NCBI RefSeq assembly: GCF_001594015.1
Contig: NZ_LTBC01000002.1
Coordinates: forward strand, 62,001-126,000
DNA length: 64,000 bases
Source: Moorella mulderi DSM 14980
Lineage (GTDB): Bacteria > Bacillota > DSM-521 > Neomoorellales > Neomoorellaceae
Direction: 5' to 3'
Of the stretch, positions 34,157 through 42,130 are shown piece after piece. A program made the translations under genes and the position numbers. Position 1 is the stretch's first letter. Each line of letters opens with the position of its first letter. The notes under the pieces are model-generated. The model saw only the letters and a program-made list of their open reading frames with translations. It ran no database searches and was not told the origin of the DNA.

Positions 34157-34247
34157 AACACAAGTTGGTTGACCTGGGAGGGGTGGTCATGGAGATAGAC
34201 TAGGCCTGCGCAACCGGAGACTTAAATAATTGAAGGAGGAAAAACGT

Positions 34248-35288
34248 ATGCATATGGCAGATGCCCTGCTTTCACCGGCTGTAGGTGGAACCATGTGGGC
34301 AGTGACGGCAGGAGTCGCAGCTTATTCAATTAAAAAGGTTCAAAATGAATTAGATGAGCAAAAAATACCTTTAATGGGGGTAGTAGGTGCATTTGTATTC
34401 GCGGCCCAAATGATTAACTTTACAATTCCGGGTACCGGATCCAGCGGCCATTTAGGAGGAGGCATGCTACTGGCTATATTGCTGGGTCCTTATGCTGGTT
34501 TTCTAACCATGGCATCTGTTTTAGTTATCCAAGCACTTTTTTTTGCCGACGGTGGCCTGCTAGCATTGGGATGCAACATTTTTAATCTTGGTTTTTATAC
34601 ATGCTTTATTGCATATCCCCTGATTTATAAATTGATTATTCGCAAAGGGTACTCAACTGGACGCATATTTGCCGGGTCACTACTGGCTGCAATAGTAGGC
34701 TTGCAGCTGGGAGCGTTCAGTGTAGTTCTAGAAACCCTGTTTTCGGGTATAACAGAGTTGCCCTTCAGCACGTTTGTTTTGTTGATGCAGCCCATTCACC
34801 TTGCTATCGGATTGGTAGAAGGCCTCGTAACTGCTGCTGTTGTCGCCTTCATTTGGAAAGCCCGCCCTGAAATAATTGAGAAGGCAGCATCGGGTGAGAA
34901 GCTGGGCGGTCTTCCCCTCAAGAAGGTCCTTGCCGGCCTTGCCATTGTTGCAATTATAACTGGTGGTGTTTTCTCATGGTTTGCATCTACATATCCCGAT
35001 GGATTGGAATGGTCTATGTTAAACACTTCAGGTAAAGAGGAACTCGAGGCTCCGGACGGTATTCATCAAACGCTGGCTTCTATTCAGGAGAAAATCGCGT
35101 TTTTGCCTGACTACAGCTTTAAGAAAGTAAGTACTGATGCTCCCGAGACTGAAGAGGCATGGCCGGCGGTTAATGCCGGGACTAGCGTATCGGGATTGAT
35201 TGGCGGCGCAATGACTTTGCTTTTAGCTGCAATAACAGGTCTTATTATAAGATCAATTAAAAAGAGGGAAAAAGCAAGCGCAGTTTAG
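34248..35288 (+). CDS. nikMN: ECF-type nickel/cobalt transporter NikMN (CbiM fused to PDGLE domain)
   Basis: A protein of about 346 aa. The N-terminus MHMADALLSPAVGG is the metal-binding end of CbiM/NikM, in which the first Met and His bind the ion; GTGSSGHLGGGMLLAILLGP and LGCNIFNLGFYTC are further S-component motifs. The C-terminal third contains PDGLEWS, the PDGLE domain that replaces a separate NikN. ATG at 34248 follows AAGGAGG; the upstream codon at 34230 would mask the essential N-terminus. It forms an ECF importer with the next two genes. Base composition is clearly more AT-rich than in the nik-type operon upstream. Confidence 0.93.
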   Translation: MHMADALLSPAVGGTMWAVTAGVAAYSIKKVQNELDEQKIPLMGVVGAFVFAAQMINFTIPGTGSSGHLGGGMLLAILLGPYAGFLTMASVLVIQALFFADGGLLALGCNIFNLGFYTCFIAYPLIYKLIIRKGYSTGRIFAGSLLAAIVGLQLGAFSVVLETLFSGITELPFSTFVLLMQPIHLAIGLVEGLVTAAVVAFIWKARPEIIEKAASGEKLGGLPLKKVLAGLAIVAIITGGVFSWFASTYPDGLEWSMLNTSGKEELEAPDGIHQTLASIQEKIAFLPDYSFKKVSTDAPETEEAWPAVNAGTSVSGLIGGAMTLLLAAITGLIIRSIKKREKASAV

Positions 35289-35302
35289 AGTAAAAGCAAC
35301 AA

Positions 35303-35323
35303 GGCGGGGCTTTAAACCCCGCC
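35303..35323 (+). other. GC-rich hairpin between nikMN and the T component gene
   Basis: GGCGGGG and CCCCGCC are exact inverted repeats around CTTTAAA. No T run follows, so it is not a standard terminator; it may stabilise the upstream mRNA or reduce read-through. Confidence 0.6.
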
Positions 35324-35361
35324 AAAACTTATATAATATAATTATAATGGGATGATAGGTG

Positions 35362-36174
35362 ATGTCCAATCCGGCGGAATCATTATATAATATAAGAATA
35401 CTTGACGAATTTGCAGATAAGAAATCTATTATACATGATGTGCACCCGCTTATGAAAGTGTTAACAACGGGCGCATATTTGCTAGTAACTGTATCCTTTA
35501 GTAATTACGAGTTAAGTGGTATGTTGCCACTTATATTTTACCCTGTTATTATCATGACACTGGCAGATATTCCCATGGTCCCGGTTTTCAAAAGGGTACT
35601 CTTGGCTTTACCTTTGATAATCGGCATCGGATTATTTAACCCCATATACGATAAAAGCCCGATGCTAGTGTTGCCATGGATTACTATTTCGGGAGGCTGG
35701 GTTTCTTTTTTTGCAATCTTAATTAAAGGTTTTTTAACAATACTGGCAGCACTCATTCTCATAGCCACCACTGGAATGACGAGAATCGCCTCAGCGCTAA
35801 GAACCATAAGGATACCTGGGGTATTTATTATCCAACTTCTGCTAACATACAGGTATATCGCGGTGCTGGTTGAGGAAGCTGGCCGTGTGGTACGTGCCTA
35901 TTCATTGCGCTCTGCGGGTGAAAAAGGCATCAAATTTAGAGATTGGGGTTCGTTAACGGGACACTTACTTATCAGGTCGATAGAAAGGGCCCAACGTGTT
36001 TACCGTTCAATGTGCTGCCGGGGATTTACAGGAGAATATCATACCGGAAGAGAAAAAGGAATTGGTATTGGCGACATCCTGTACTTCGCCGGATGGAGTT
36101 TATCTTTTGTAATAATACGCTACTTCAACATTCCGGAGATGATAGGTTGGGTAATGATGGGAGTAAGGAGATAA
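35362..36174 (+). CDS. nikQ: ECF transporter transmembrane T component (CbiQ/NikQ)
   Basis: A 270-aa membrane protein of the CbiQ family. The sequence DVHPLMKVLTTGAYLLVTVSF at the start and the coupling helices LLLTYRYIAVLVEEAGRVVRAYSLR and RSIERAQRVYRSMCCRGF are the T-component signatures (two ARG-like motifs). It links the S component to the ATPases. The GTG at 35359 is an alternative start. It ends one base before the ATPase start (TAAATG). Confidence 0.92.
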   Translation: MSNPAESLYNIRILDEFADKKSIIHDVHPLMKVLTTGAYLLVTVSFSNYELSGMLPLIFYPVIIMTLADIPMVPVFKRVLLALPLIIGIGLFNPIYDKSPMLVLPWITISGGWVSFFAILIKGFLTILAALILIATTGMTRIASALRTIRIPGVFIIQLLLTYRYIAVLVEEAGRVVRAYSLRSAGEKGIKFRDWGSLTGHLLIRSIERAQRVYRSMCCRGFTGEYHTGREKGIGIGDILYFAGWSLSFVIIRYFNIPEMIGWVMMGVRR

Positions 36175-36936
36175 ATGAGCCATCATATTATACAAGCAAA
36201 TAATTTAAAGTATAAGTACCCTGATGGACGCCAGGCGTTGAACGGAGTTGCTTTCAGGATTACCCACGGAGAATCCGTTGGAATTGTAGGCGCGAATGGT
36301 GCAGGCAAGTCGACATTGTTGATGCACCTTGCCGGGGTATTGTTTCCAGATGAAGGAGAAATCAGGATAGGTGATGTGCCGGTAACCAAGAAAACATTGC
36401 CGTTGATCCGGCAAAGGGTGGGGATGGTTTTTCAAGACCCGGATGACCAGTTATTTATGACCACCGTTTATGATGATGTAGCCTTTGGGCCGCGCAACTA
36501 TAAATTACCTGAGGAAGAGGTTGAAAAGAGGGTAATTAGCTCACTCAATACTGTTGGAATTCTACATTTGAAGGATAGACCGCCGTACAAGCTTTCAGGT
36601 GGTGAAAAGCGCGCAGCAGCTATTGCGACGGTTTTGGCCATGAATCCTGATATTCTTGTTATGGATGAACCAACGTCATCCCTTGATCCGAAATCAAGAC
36701 GCCGTTTAATAAGACTTCTTCAAAGCTTTACCCATACGAAGATAATTGCGACCCATGATTTAGACATGGTATTTGAGCTTTGCGAGAGAACAATTGTTTT
36801 GAAGGACGGCAGGGTAATAACTGACGGTCCTACAGAAAAAATTCTTTGTGATGCAGAACTGATGGAAGAATGTGGGCTGGAGTTACCCCTGGGTTTACAG
36901 GGGTGTCCGGTCTGTGGTACGAAAAAGCCCATTTGA
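36175..36936 (+). CDS. nikO: ECF transporter ATPase (CbiO/NikO)
   Basis: A 253-aa ABC ATPase: Walker A VGANGAGKSTLLMHLAG, Q-loop region VFQDPDDQLFMTTVYDDVAFGP (typical of CbiO), signature LSGGEKRAAAIATVLAM, Walker B ILVMDEPTSSLDPKSRR and the His-switch ATHDLDMVFELCER. The C-terminus ends in CPVCGTKKPI with a CxxC pair. It energises Ni2+ or Co2+ uptake. Which metal is moved cannot be decided from sequence; an acetogen needs nickel for CODH/ACS and hydrogenases and cobalt for corrinoids. Confidence 0.93.
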   Translation: MSHHIIQANNLKYKYPDGRQALNGVAFRITHGESVGIVGANGAGKSTLLMHLAGVLFPDEGEIRIGDVPVTKKTLPLIRQRVGMVFQDPDDQLFMTTVYDDVAFGPRNYKLPEEEVEKRVISSLNTVGILHLKDRPPYKLSGGEKRAAAIATVLAMNPDILVMDEPTSSLDPKSRRRLIRLLQSFTHTKIIATHDLDMVFELCERTIVLKDGRVITDGPTEKILCDAELMEECGLELPLGLQGCPVCGTKKPI

Positions 36937-36949
36937 ACGTTAGTCCCCT

Positions 36950-37081
36950 CTATTTTCTTGATTTTCTTGAGATGTTAGCCAGTAATTCTTCCAGTTGGTG
37001 GTGAAGTGCAAGAGGATTGATTGCCTGCAGTAGGCGCTGTAATTTAGCCCGGGTTTGAGCGTCTTGTACACCAGCCTCTAC
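36950..37081 (-). pseudogene. C-terminal relic of a transposase/integrase
   Basis: A minus frame reads EAGVQDAQTRAKLQRLLQAI, NPLALHHQLEELLANISRKS and RK before a TAG. The pattern of a Gln/Arg-rich helix with NPLALHHQLEELL resembles the extreme C-terminus of rve-type (integrase-core) transposases. The rest of the gene and its terminal repeats are absent. It lies directly after the ECF transporter, whose lower GC could mean that it was moved by a mobile element. Confidence 0.55.
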
Positions 37082-37180
37082 TTAAAATCATGCCCCGTCC
37101 TCCGATATGTTAGAATGTCTATAGTTATCCAACCGGTTCTAAGTACCTGTCTGCAACCAACTACCTGGGGGTGCTTTACT

Positions 37181-38542
37181 ATGAACCTGATCTTAACTGA
37201 CCTGAGGACCGAGGCCGGTAAAGCTATAGCTACCAGCGGGGCAGGGGCCGTAAAAGATAGCCGGGGGCTGGCCTGGGAGGTGGGGCAGGTACTCCAGGGC
37301 AGAGTGATCGGCCAGCGGGGAACGGGCTATTTTATCCTGGAGCTCGAAGGTCGGGAGATCCTGGCTCGTACTCCCTTTTTCTTATCCCCAGGTGATTTGG
37401 TCAGCCTGCAGGTCCAGGAGCGCCAGGGAAGCCTTTACATGGTCAAACTCCTTTCCCGGGCCGGGTTAACGACAAATGACATCCCCGGGGAAATTCTTGC
37501 CCGGTTGGGGCTTAAAGACACACCCCTGCACCGTTCCCTGGTGCAAAAATTTATCAACCACAGGCTCCCATTGCAACAAGAATTATTGGGACAGGTAAAA
37601 CAGGCTCTAGCCCTCCTTGGCAGTGAGGACGAGGAAGGGATTGAAGTGGTTTTACAGGCCCTTAAGCTGGGAGTCTTGCCCCGGACAGACGCCCTCAAGC
37701 TCCTGCAGGAGTTTATGCTGGGGGAGAAAGACCCGGGGCAGGCAGGGATGACGCGCCTGGCCCGTTTTATCCCTCTTCTGGCAGATTTAATTGACGGTTT
37801 AGCCGGGGAAAGGGGAAAGGAGGCCAGGCTGCTTTACCAGGAATTCAGGACCCTGGTGGCTTCCCTGGTCCTTAAGCCGGAGGAAGGCGAGGTAAAGGTA
37901 GCGGAGCAGTTGCGCAACCTGTTATCCTCCCAGTTACCTGCCAGGGACGGCGTCGCCCCTTTCAAGCCCCTCCCTTCGAATGGGCTAATAGAAAAATTGG
38001 ACTATCTTTTACAGGCCATACGGGATGGTACCCGGCAAACAGGCCAGGATGCCAGCGGCAAACTCCTCGAGACTGGCAAAATGATTGTCAGGCAGCTGGC
38101 CGGGCAGCTGATTTTCCAATGGTGCGGTAGGGATAACGAACTCCAGAGCTACCTTTATTTTACCCTGCCCCTGTTGAAAAACAATGAAGTAACTAACTGG
38201 GGGCAGCTGGTGATTAAAAAAGAGAGAAGGGGGAACATCCCCATTGATCGCCAGAATTTTAATATCTCTATCCTAGTTAATACGGAGAATTTGGGCTGCC
38301 TGTTGCTGGAAATAAGTATCTGGCAGAGGGAGGTCAGGGTCCAGGGAAGGGTGGAGAAGGAATGGGTGGGCCGGTTGATAAATGAATCCTGGCCGGCTCT
38401 TCAGGGTGCCTTTGCCCGCATGGGCTACCATTTGCATGGGTATAAATGGCAGCCAGGAATAGTTCCCCGGTGTCTTATACCCTGGGAAATGGCTTCCGGG
38501 GAAACCAGCTCCCAGATCGGCTTTCTGGATAAGAGGGTTTAA
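37181..38542 (+). CDS. FliK-like (flagellar hook-length control) protein
   Basis: A protein of about 453 aa. The C-terminal 150 residues contain LYFTLPLLKNNEVTNWGQLV and NISILVNTENLGCLLLEISIW, a pattern shared with FliK C-terminal domains, where it binds FlhB. The N-terminal part is a helical linker with GYFILELEGREILARTPFFL. ATG at 37181 is chosen over the earlier GTG at 37055. It is separated from any flagellar operon, but the FhlB-like gene next to it, 38582, is its expected partner. Similar orphan pairs are found in Firmicutes near flagellar or secretion genes. Confidence 0.8.
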   Translation: MNLILTDLRTEAGKAIATSGAGAVKDSRGLAWEVGQVLQGRVIGQRGTGYFILELEGREILARTPFFLSPGDLVSLQVQERQGSLYMVKLLSRAGLTTNDIPGEILARLGLKDTPLHRSLVQKFINHRLPLQQELLGQVKQALALLGSEDEEGIEVVLQALKLGVLPRTDALKLLQEFMLGEKDPGQAGMTRLARFIPLLADLIDGLAGERGKEARLLYQEFRTLVASLVLKPEEGEVKVAEQLRNLLSSQLPARDGVAPFKPLPSNGLIEKLDYLLQAIRDGTRQTGQDASGKLLETGKMIVRQLAGQLIFQWCGRDNELQSYLYFTLPLLKNNEVTNWGQLVIKKERRGNIPIDRQNFNISILVNTENLGCLLLEISIWQREVRVQGRVEKEWVGRLINESWPALQGAFARMGYHLHGYKWQPGIVPRCLIPWEMASGETSSQIGFLDKRV

Positions 38543-38581
38543 CCTGTTTCACCGGAACGGGGGTAAAGGAAAAGCGCAGCC

Positions 38582-38863
38582 ATGAAGGAGCAGGAAGGGG
38601 TAAGAAAGGCGGTAGCCCTGCAATATAACAGCGAGCAAGATAAAGCCCCCCGGGTAGTAGCTTCCGGTAGGGGGGCTATAGCCGATAAAATCATTACCAC
38701 TGCTAGAGAAGCTGGCGTCCCTGTTCACCGGGACACCCATCTGGCGGAGATGTTAGCGGGGATAGATATCGGGTCTGAGATTCCGGTCGAACTGTACCAG
38801 ATGGTGGCTGAGATTCTGGTCTTTATTTATTCTTTGGACTTAGGCGCGAAAAAGCTAAAATAG
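38582..38863 (+). CDS. FhlB-like protein (cytoplasmic domain of FlhB)
   Basis: A 93-aa protein like the C-terminal cytoplasmic part of FlhB/YscU. The sequence KAVALQYNSEQDKAPRVVASG and the ADKIITTAREAGVPVHRD and LAEMLAGIDIGSEIPVELYQ segments match it well. The NPTH self-cleavage motif of full FlhB is not present. In FlhB this domain switches export specificity together with FliK, so the neighbouring FliK-like gene is a logical partner. ATG at 38582. Confidence 0.88.
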   Translation: MKEQEGVRKAVALQYNSEQDKAPRVVASGRGAIADKIITTAREAGVPVHRDTHLAEMLAGIDIGSEIPVELYQMVAEILVFIYSLDLGAKKLK

Positions 38864-38904
38864 AAAAAAACTAGAGACGGAAGGAGATAGATAGTTACTA
38901 GCCT

Positions 38905-39849
38905 CTATCCCCCGGCTCGCAGTTCCCAGATGCGCGGGTCTTCCAGGCCCAGGCGCCAGACACCGATGCCAGGGAGGTTGTACTCCCGCACCAGGCCTAG
39001 CTTTGTGCTAAAGCTCCGCACATCTTCAAACCATACTACATGGGGAATATTATCCTCTACATAACTAAAGGTGGATTCCTGGGCCGCTTGGTCATAATAG
39101 ATAGTGGCACCCACGCGGCGAGCAAGCTCTACGGCTTGGCTGTGGGAGAGGGTTATTGGAATGGGTGCTCCTTCAGCCCAGTCGTAACCATAAACAGCCA
39201 TACCGAGACGTATTTTTTCCCGGGGGATAACGCTTACAGCATAGTCCAGTACCCGACGGACAAAACCAATGGAAGCGATAGGGCCGGGTGTAGCGAAATG
39301 TTCGTCGTAAGCTAGAATATAGACCTGGTCACTAAGCGCTCCTAGTTCCGGATAACTAAAAGCGCCCGAGAAGGGGTGGCGGGGGTTATCCTCCAGTTCT
39401 GCCGGTACGGAAATGGTGGTTAAATAACTTGCCGCGCGGAGGGCTTGGGAGAGTTGACGCATAAAGCCGGTCAAGAAGGGACGATCCTCCGGAGGCACAA
39501 ATTCAAAATCAATATTGACGCCGGCGAAACCCCAGCGGTACATGAGGGTTAAGATATTGTTTACCAATGTCTGGCGCAAGCTTGGCGTAGTCAGCAAGCG
39601 GTGTATCAGGGGCCTGTACTGGGGACTGGAATAGTTGTGGACGATGGCCAGCACAGGGAGATTATATTGCCGGATGGCCGCTAGGCCTTCGGTATCGGCT
39701 TGATCCACGAGGCTTCCTGTCTCGGTTACGCCAAACCAGAAAGGTAGGATATATCTTAACTGGCCGCCGTGGCTGCGTAAGGAAGCTAACCCCGGAGGAT
39801 CAGGAACATAATACCAGTTGTTTTCTACCTGCCGTTCTTGCAAGGCCAT
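38905..39849 (-). CDS. Glycoside hydrolase family 18 protein (SleL/YaaH-like, no LysM)
   Basis: A 314-aa GH18 barrel. The catalytic strand is GFAGVNIDFEFV, which keeps Asp and the proton-donor Glu of the DxxDxDxE box (first Asp replaced). Also typical are YVVWFEDVRSF-like PHVVWFEDVRSF and AYDEHF. SleL/YaaH enzymes cleave spore cortex peptidoglycan during germination, but they carry LysM repeats, which are absent here, and there is no signal peptide. ATG at 39849 follows GGAGGTG. Upstream lies a perfect 16-bp palindrome. Confidence 0.87.
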   Translation of the reverse strand: MALQERQVENNWYYVPDPPGLASLRSHGGQLRYILPFWFGVTETGSLVDQADTEGLAAIRQYNLPVLAIVHNYSSPQYRPLIHRLLTTPSLRQTLVNNILTLMYRWGFAGVNIDFEFVPPEDRPFLTGFMRQLSQALRAASYLTTISVPAELEDNPRHPFSGAFSYPELGALSDQVYILAYDEHFATPGPIASIGFVRRVLDYAVSVIPREKIRLGMAVYGYDWAEGAPIPITLSHSQAVELARRVGATIYYDQAAQESTFSYVEDNIPHVVWFEDVRSFSTKLGLVREYNLPGIGVWRLGLEDPRIWELRAGG

Positions 39850-39868
39850 ACTTAAAACACCTCCTGTT

Positions 39869-39884
39869 CATATTATATAATATG
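39869..39884. promoter_or_regulatory. Perfect 16-bp palindrome upstream of the GH18 gene
   Basis: CATATTATATAATATG is identical to its reverse complement. Read on the minus strand, its CATATTATA half fits the CATA...TA type of -10 used by sporulation sigma factors, so it may be part of the promoter of the GH18 gene, or an operator. Not tested by any -35 match. Confidence 0.35.
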
Positions 39885-40010
39885 TTATTCCTGGCAAATG
39901 TGTCCAGGAAACCTCGCGGCACGCTGCAACACCTACCTTAGGGAGTGTAAATCATTTTGTGTAAATGGCAAAGCAGCCTATAAAAGGGGGATACTATAAG
40001 TGGCTCTTCT

Positions 40011-40059
40011 CCGGCAGGAGGATAGGGCAATGCTGAGGAGCGACCCGAGCGCCTGCCGG
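40011..40059 (+). other. Inverted repeat able to form an RNA hairpin, unassigned
   Basis: CCGGCAGG (40011-40018) and CCTGCCGG (40052-40059) are exact inverted repeats enclosing GAGGAGCGACCCGAGCGC, which can pair further. It is in the 350-base gap between the GH18 gene and the truncated cotJC. Two short runs of Shine-Dalgarno-like purines are nearby, but I see no convincing gene. Possible small RNA or leader. Confidence 0.35.
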
Positions 40060-40202
40060 AATTCTGCCGCGGATAATGGTGGAGTCAAGAAGACGTGCCC
40101 CCTCACTTCTCCCAGATACCAATTATCCCTGGCAACTTTACTGCAGGTATCCTAGTGGGCCGCAGAGCAGGCTTCTCCTTTAGAACCTCTACCAGTATCG
40201 GT

Positions 40203-40604
40203 TTAAATAAATCCTGCTTGCATTACTTCTTTGAAATTCTTCATAAAACGCAATGGGCTTTTAAAAAAGCTCTGCTCGGCGGCCATATTCTCATGGAGAT
40301 CGGTGACCGGGTCACCCTTGGACTGGATGTAGGTGGCCGTCCAGGGGGCGCCACTGGCGTTGACAAAGTAGAGGGCGCGGTCATGGTCGGCATAGTACCC
40401 GTCCAAGCCGGCCCTTCTTATTTCTTCCAGGGGAGCGTCTTTTATCAGGTTATAGACCAGAGTAGCCACGATCTTCATGTGGGCCAGCTCTTCCGTACCG
40501 ATGTCCGTCAGAACTGCCTTGGCCTGGGGGAGGGGCATGGTGTAGCGCTGGGTGAGGTAGCGTAGAGATGCAGGGAGCTCGCCGTCGGGCCCGCCGGACT
40601 TCAA
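40203..40604 (-). pseudogene. Truncated cotJC copy (manganese-catalase type coat protein)
   Basis: The frame matches the middle of the intact cotJC at 43307: GGPDGELPASLRYLTQRYTM, TDIGTEELAHMKIVATLVYN, and LYFVNASGAPWTATYIQSKG. The first 30 or so codons are lost; the 5' edge of similarity is after GGGCCCGCC. At HENMAAEQ the sequence switches to an unrelated tail SFFKSPLRFMKNFKEV. Metal ligands in the EELAHM helix remain, but the second glutamate-rich helix is gone, so it should be inactive. Confidence 0.85.
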
Positions 40605-40701
40605 ATTTTGTTATCCAAGACTAACCCCCCAAAAAAGAGAAACAGGTAAAAAACCTTACTCCTGTTGGCAAGAACGGCAAAGCGTTCCTGCCGCTTTTGT
40701 T

Positions 40702-40850
40702 TAAAGCCGGTATTCTACGGTTTTTTGCCGGGCAAGGACGTCATAAAGGAAGCTGGCCTTCCTCAATTTTTCCACCTGCACTTCTTCAGGAGTGCAGGCT
40801 AGGGGTTCAATCGGCTGCATTACCCTGGCCAGGGCTCGCTCTTCAAGAAG
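40702..40850 (-). pseudogene. C-terminal gene relic, copy 2 of a repeated fragment
   Basis: This frame reads ARVMQPIEPLACTPEEVQVE, KLRKASFLYDVLARQKTVEY and RL, then TAA, differing from the copy at 25879-26079 at only a few residues. The DNA downstream of the stop also matches in outline (GC-rich hairpin with GGCAGGAACG). On its other side it abuts the methylase fragment on the opposite strand. The function of the original gene is not known to me. Confidence 0.6.
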
Positions 40851-41120
40851 TTGTTGCAGCGCCTGGGCTTGGAAGCCCATGCCAGCGATCTCAACCCGGT
40901 GGCGGTTTTGATTACCAAGGTTTTATTGAAATACCACCCAGGTTTGCCGGCAGGCCTCCGGTTAACCCCGAAACGGACAGGTATGGGGGCTAGGGTAACA
41001 GTAACCCTGGAGATAGAAGCTGAAATTCCGGAAGGGTTACCGGAAATTGTAATTAGAACAGTTACGGAAAACTGTCGTACGTTGAAATTTAAGGACTATG
41101 GATTTGAAGAAGATGAGTAA
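40836..41120 (+). pseudogene. Fused remnants resembling a DUF1156 methylase and a DUF499 ATPase
   Basis: The 5' part reads LQRLGLEAHASDLNPVAVLI, typical of the SAM-binding motif region of DUF1156 DNA methylases, and continues in a second frame as FIEIPPRFAGRPPVNPE, which shows a one-base frameshift near the run of T at about 40921. The 3' part reads VTLEIEAEIPEGLPEIVIRT, VTENCRTLKFKDYGFEEDE and stops; it resembles the end of DUF499 proteins. Such methylase/ATPase genes occur together in defence-like loci. Here an internal deletion seems to have joined their ends. Confidence 0.6.
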
Positions 41121-41255
41121 TGTCAAGGTAGGAAGGTAGGCGCCCAGGTTATTTCTCAGAGAAATATATAACCAGAAAAACCAGTAACAGTAATAAAATG
41201 ACATCGCAACAAGGCACTATAAGCCCCGGGGAAATCATTATCTGGTATTGTCTGT

Positions 41256-41284
41256 TGAATGTTTAATTATATTAGTGTAAAATA
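41256..41284 (+). promoter_or_regulatory. Predicted sigma-A promoter of the MNT/HEPN module
   Basis: TTGAAT (41256-41261) and TAAAAT (41279-41284) are 17 bases apart, about 37 bases before the nucleotidyltransferase start. This is a near-consensus vegetative promoter in an AT-rich stretch. Confidence 0.6.
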
Positions 41285-41320
41285 GTGGAAGAAATGCCTG
41301 GTAACTAATATCCCGGGGGG

Positions 41321-41644
41321 ATGGATCTGGTGGATGAAAAAATTATTTATTCTATGGCAAAGCGTATAGAAGAGAAATTTAATCCAGAAAAGATTATTGT
41401 TTTCGGCTCCTGGGCTAAAGGAGAAGCAGGGCCAAACAGCGATGTAGATATCCTAGTCATAATGGACTGTGCTCGGGAAAAAAAACGTCAGATGCAGGTG
41501 GCAATCCGCAAAGAACTGCGGGAGTTCAAGGTGCCCAAGGATGTTATAGTTGCCAGCCTTTCTGACATTAACAAACATAAAGACTCCTGGTGGACAGTTT
41601 ATCATCCTGCTCTTAAAGAAGGGGTCGTGATGTATGAACGTTGA
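41321..41644 (+). CDS. MNT-type minimal nucleotidyltransferase (antitoxin)
   Basis: A 107-aa nucleotidyltransferase. The active-site motif GSWAKGEAGPNSDVDILV (GSxxxG...DxD) spans about residues 29-46. In type VII toxin-antitoxin modules MNT proteins neutralise a HEPN toxin by transferring AMP to it. The stop overlaps the start of the HEPN gene (ATGAACG), as is normal for these pairs. The start is ATG at 41321; a GTG three codons later is possible. Confidence 0.88.
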   Translation: MDLVDEKIIYSMAKRIEEKFNPEKIIVFGSWAKGEAGPNSDVDILVIMDCAREKKRQMQVAIRKELREFKVPKDVIVASLSDINKHKDSWWTVYHPALKEGVVMYER

Positions 41645-42047
41645 GGAAAGGAAACAAGAGGCGCTCAAGTGGTTGAAAAAAGCTAAGGGGGATTTACGGG
41701 TAGCCCGGCTGGCTTTTACGGATAGGGAAGGGCCGGAGTATGGCGTGGCATGTTACTTGGCGCAACAATGCGCGGAAAAAAGCTTGAAGGCGTTTTTGAT
41801 CAGCACAGGAATTGAGTTTGCATATAAACATGACCTTGAGTACCTAATCGAGCTTTTTCCGGATGAAGATAAGGCCGCCTTTGCTGGTATAGAGCTTGAA
41901 TGGTTAAGCGATTGGGTTACTGAAGGTCGTTACCCTGGTGACTGGCCCGAAGCTACCCATGAAGATGCTAAGAAAGCGATCGCGATGGCAGAGGCTATAT
42001 ACAATAATATCGTTGAAGCTTTGGAAACTGGGGAGGCCTGTAAGTAA
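41634..42047 (+). CDS. HEPN-domain protein (toxin partner)
   Basis: A 137-aa HEPN protein. It starts ALKWLKKAKGDLRVARLAF, then YLAQQCAEKSLKAFLI and FAYKHDLEYLIELFP. HEPN toxins usually have RxxxxH; here the corresponding place reads YKHDLE with no clear Arg four to six residues before the His, so the nuclease activity may be altered or absent. It overlaps the MNT gene by 11 bases. The pair lies between two broken cotJC copies. Confidence 0.85.
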   Translation: MNVEERKQEALKWLKKAKGDLRVARLAFTDREGPEYGVACYLAQQCAEKSLKAFLISTGIEFAYKHDLEYLIELFPDEDKAAFAGIELEWLSDWVTEGRYPGDWPEATHEDAKKAIAMAEAIYNNIVEALETGEACK

Positions 42048-42130
42048 AACGAGCAAAGCGGAAGGGTCCAATGATAAAGGAGCCATTTTATAACATTATA
42101 TAGGGGGGAGGCTAACCCCCATATTTAACT

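Noticed and set aside
34017-34247. Cobalamin riboswitch before nikMN
   Set aside because: The element is too short, and no GCCACTG box or other conserved B12-box sequence is present on either strand.
40095-40565. Plus-strand frame of 156 codons
   Set aside because: It overlaps the first cotJC relic in antisense and has no independent support.
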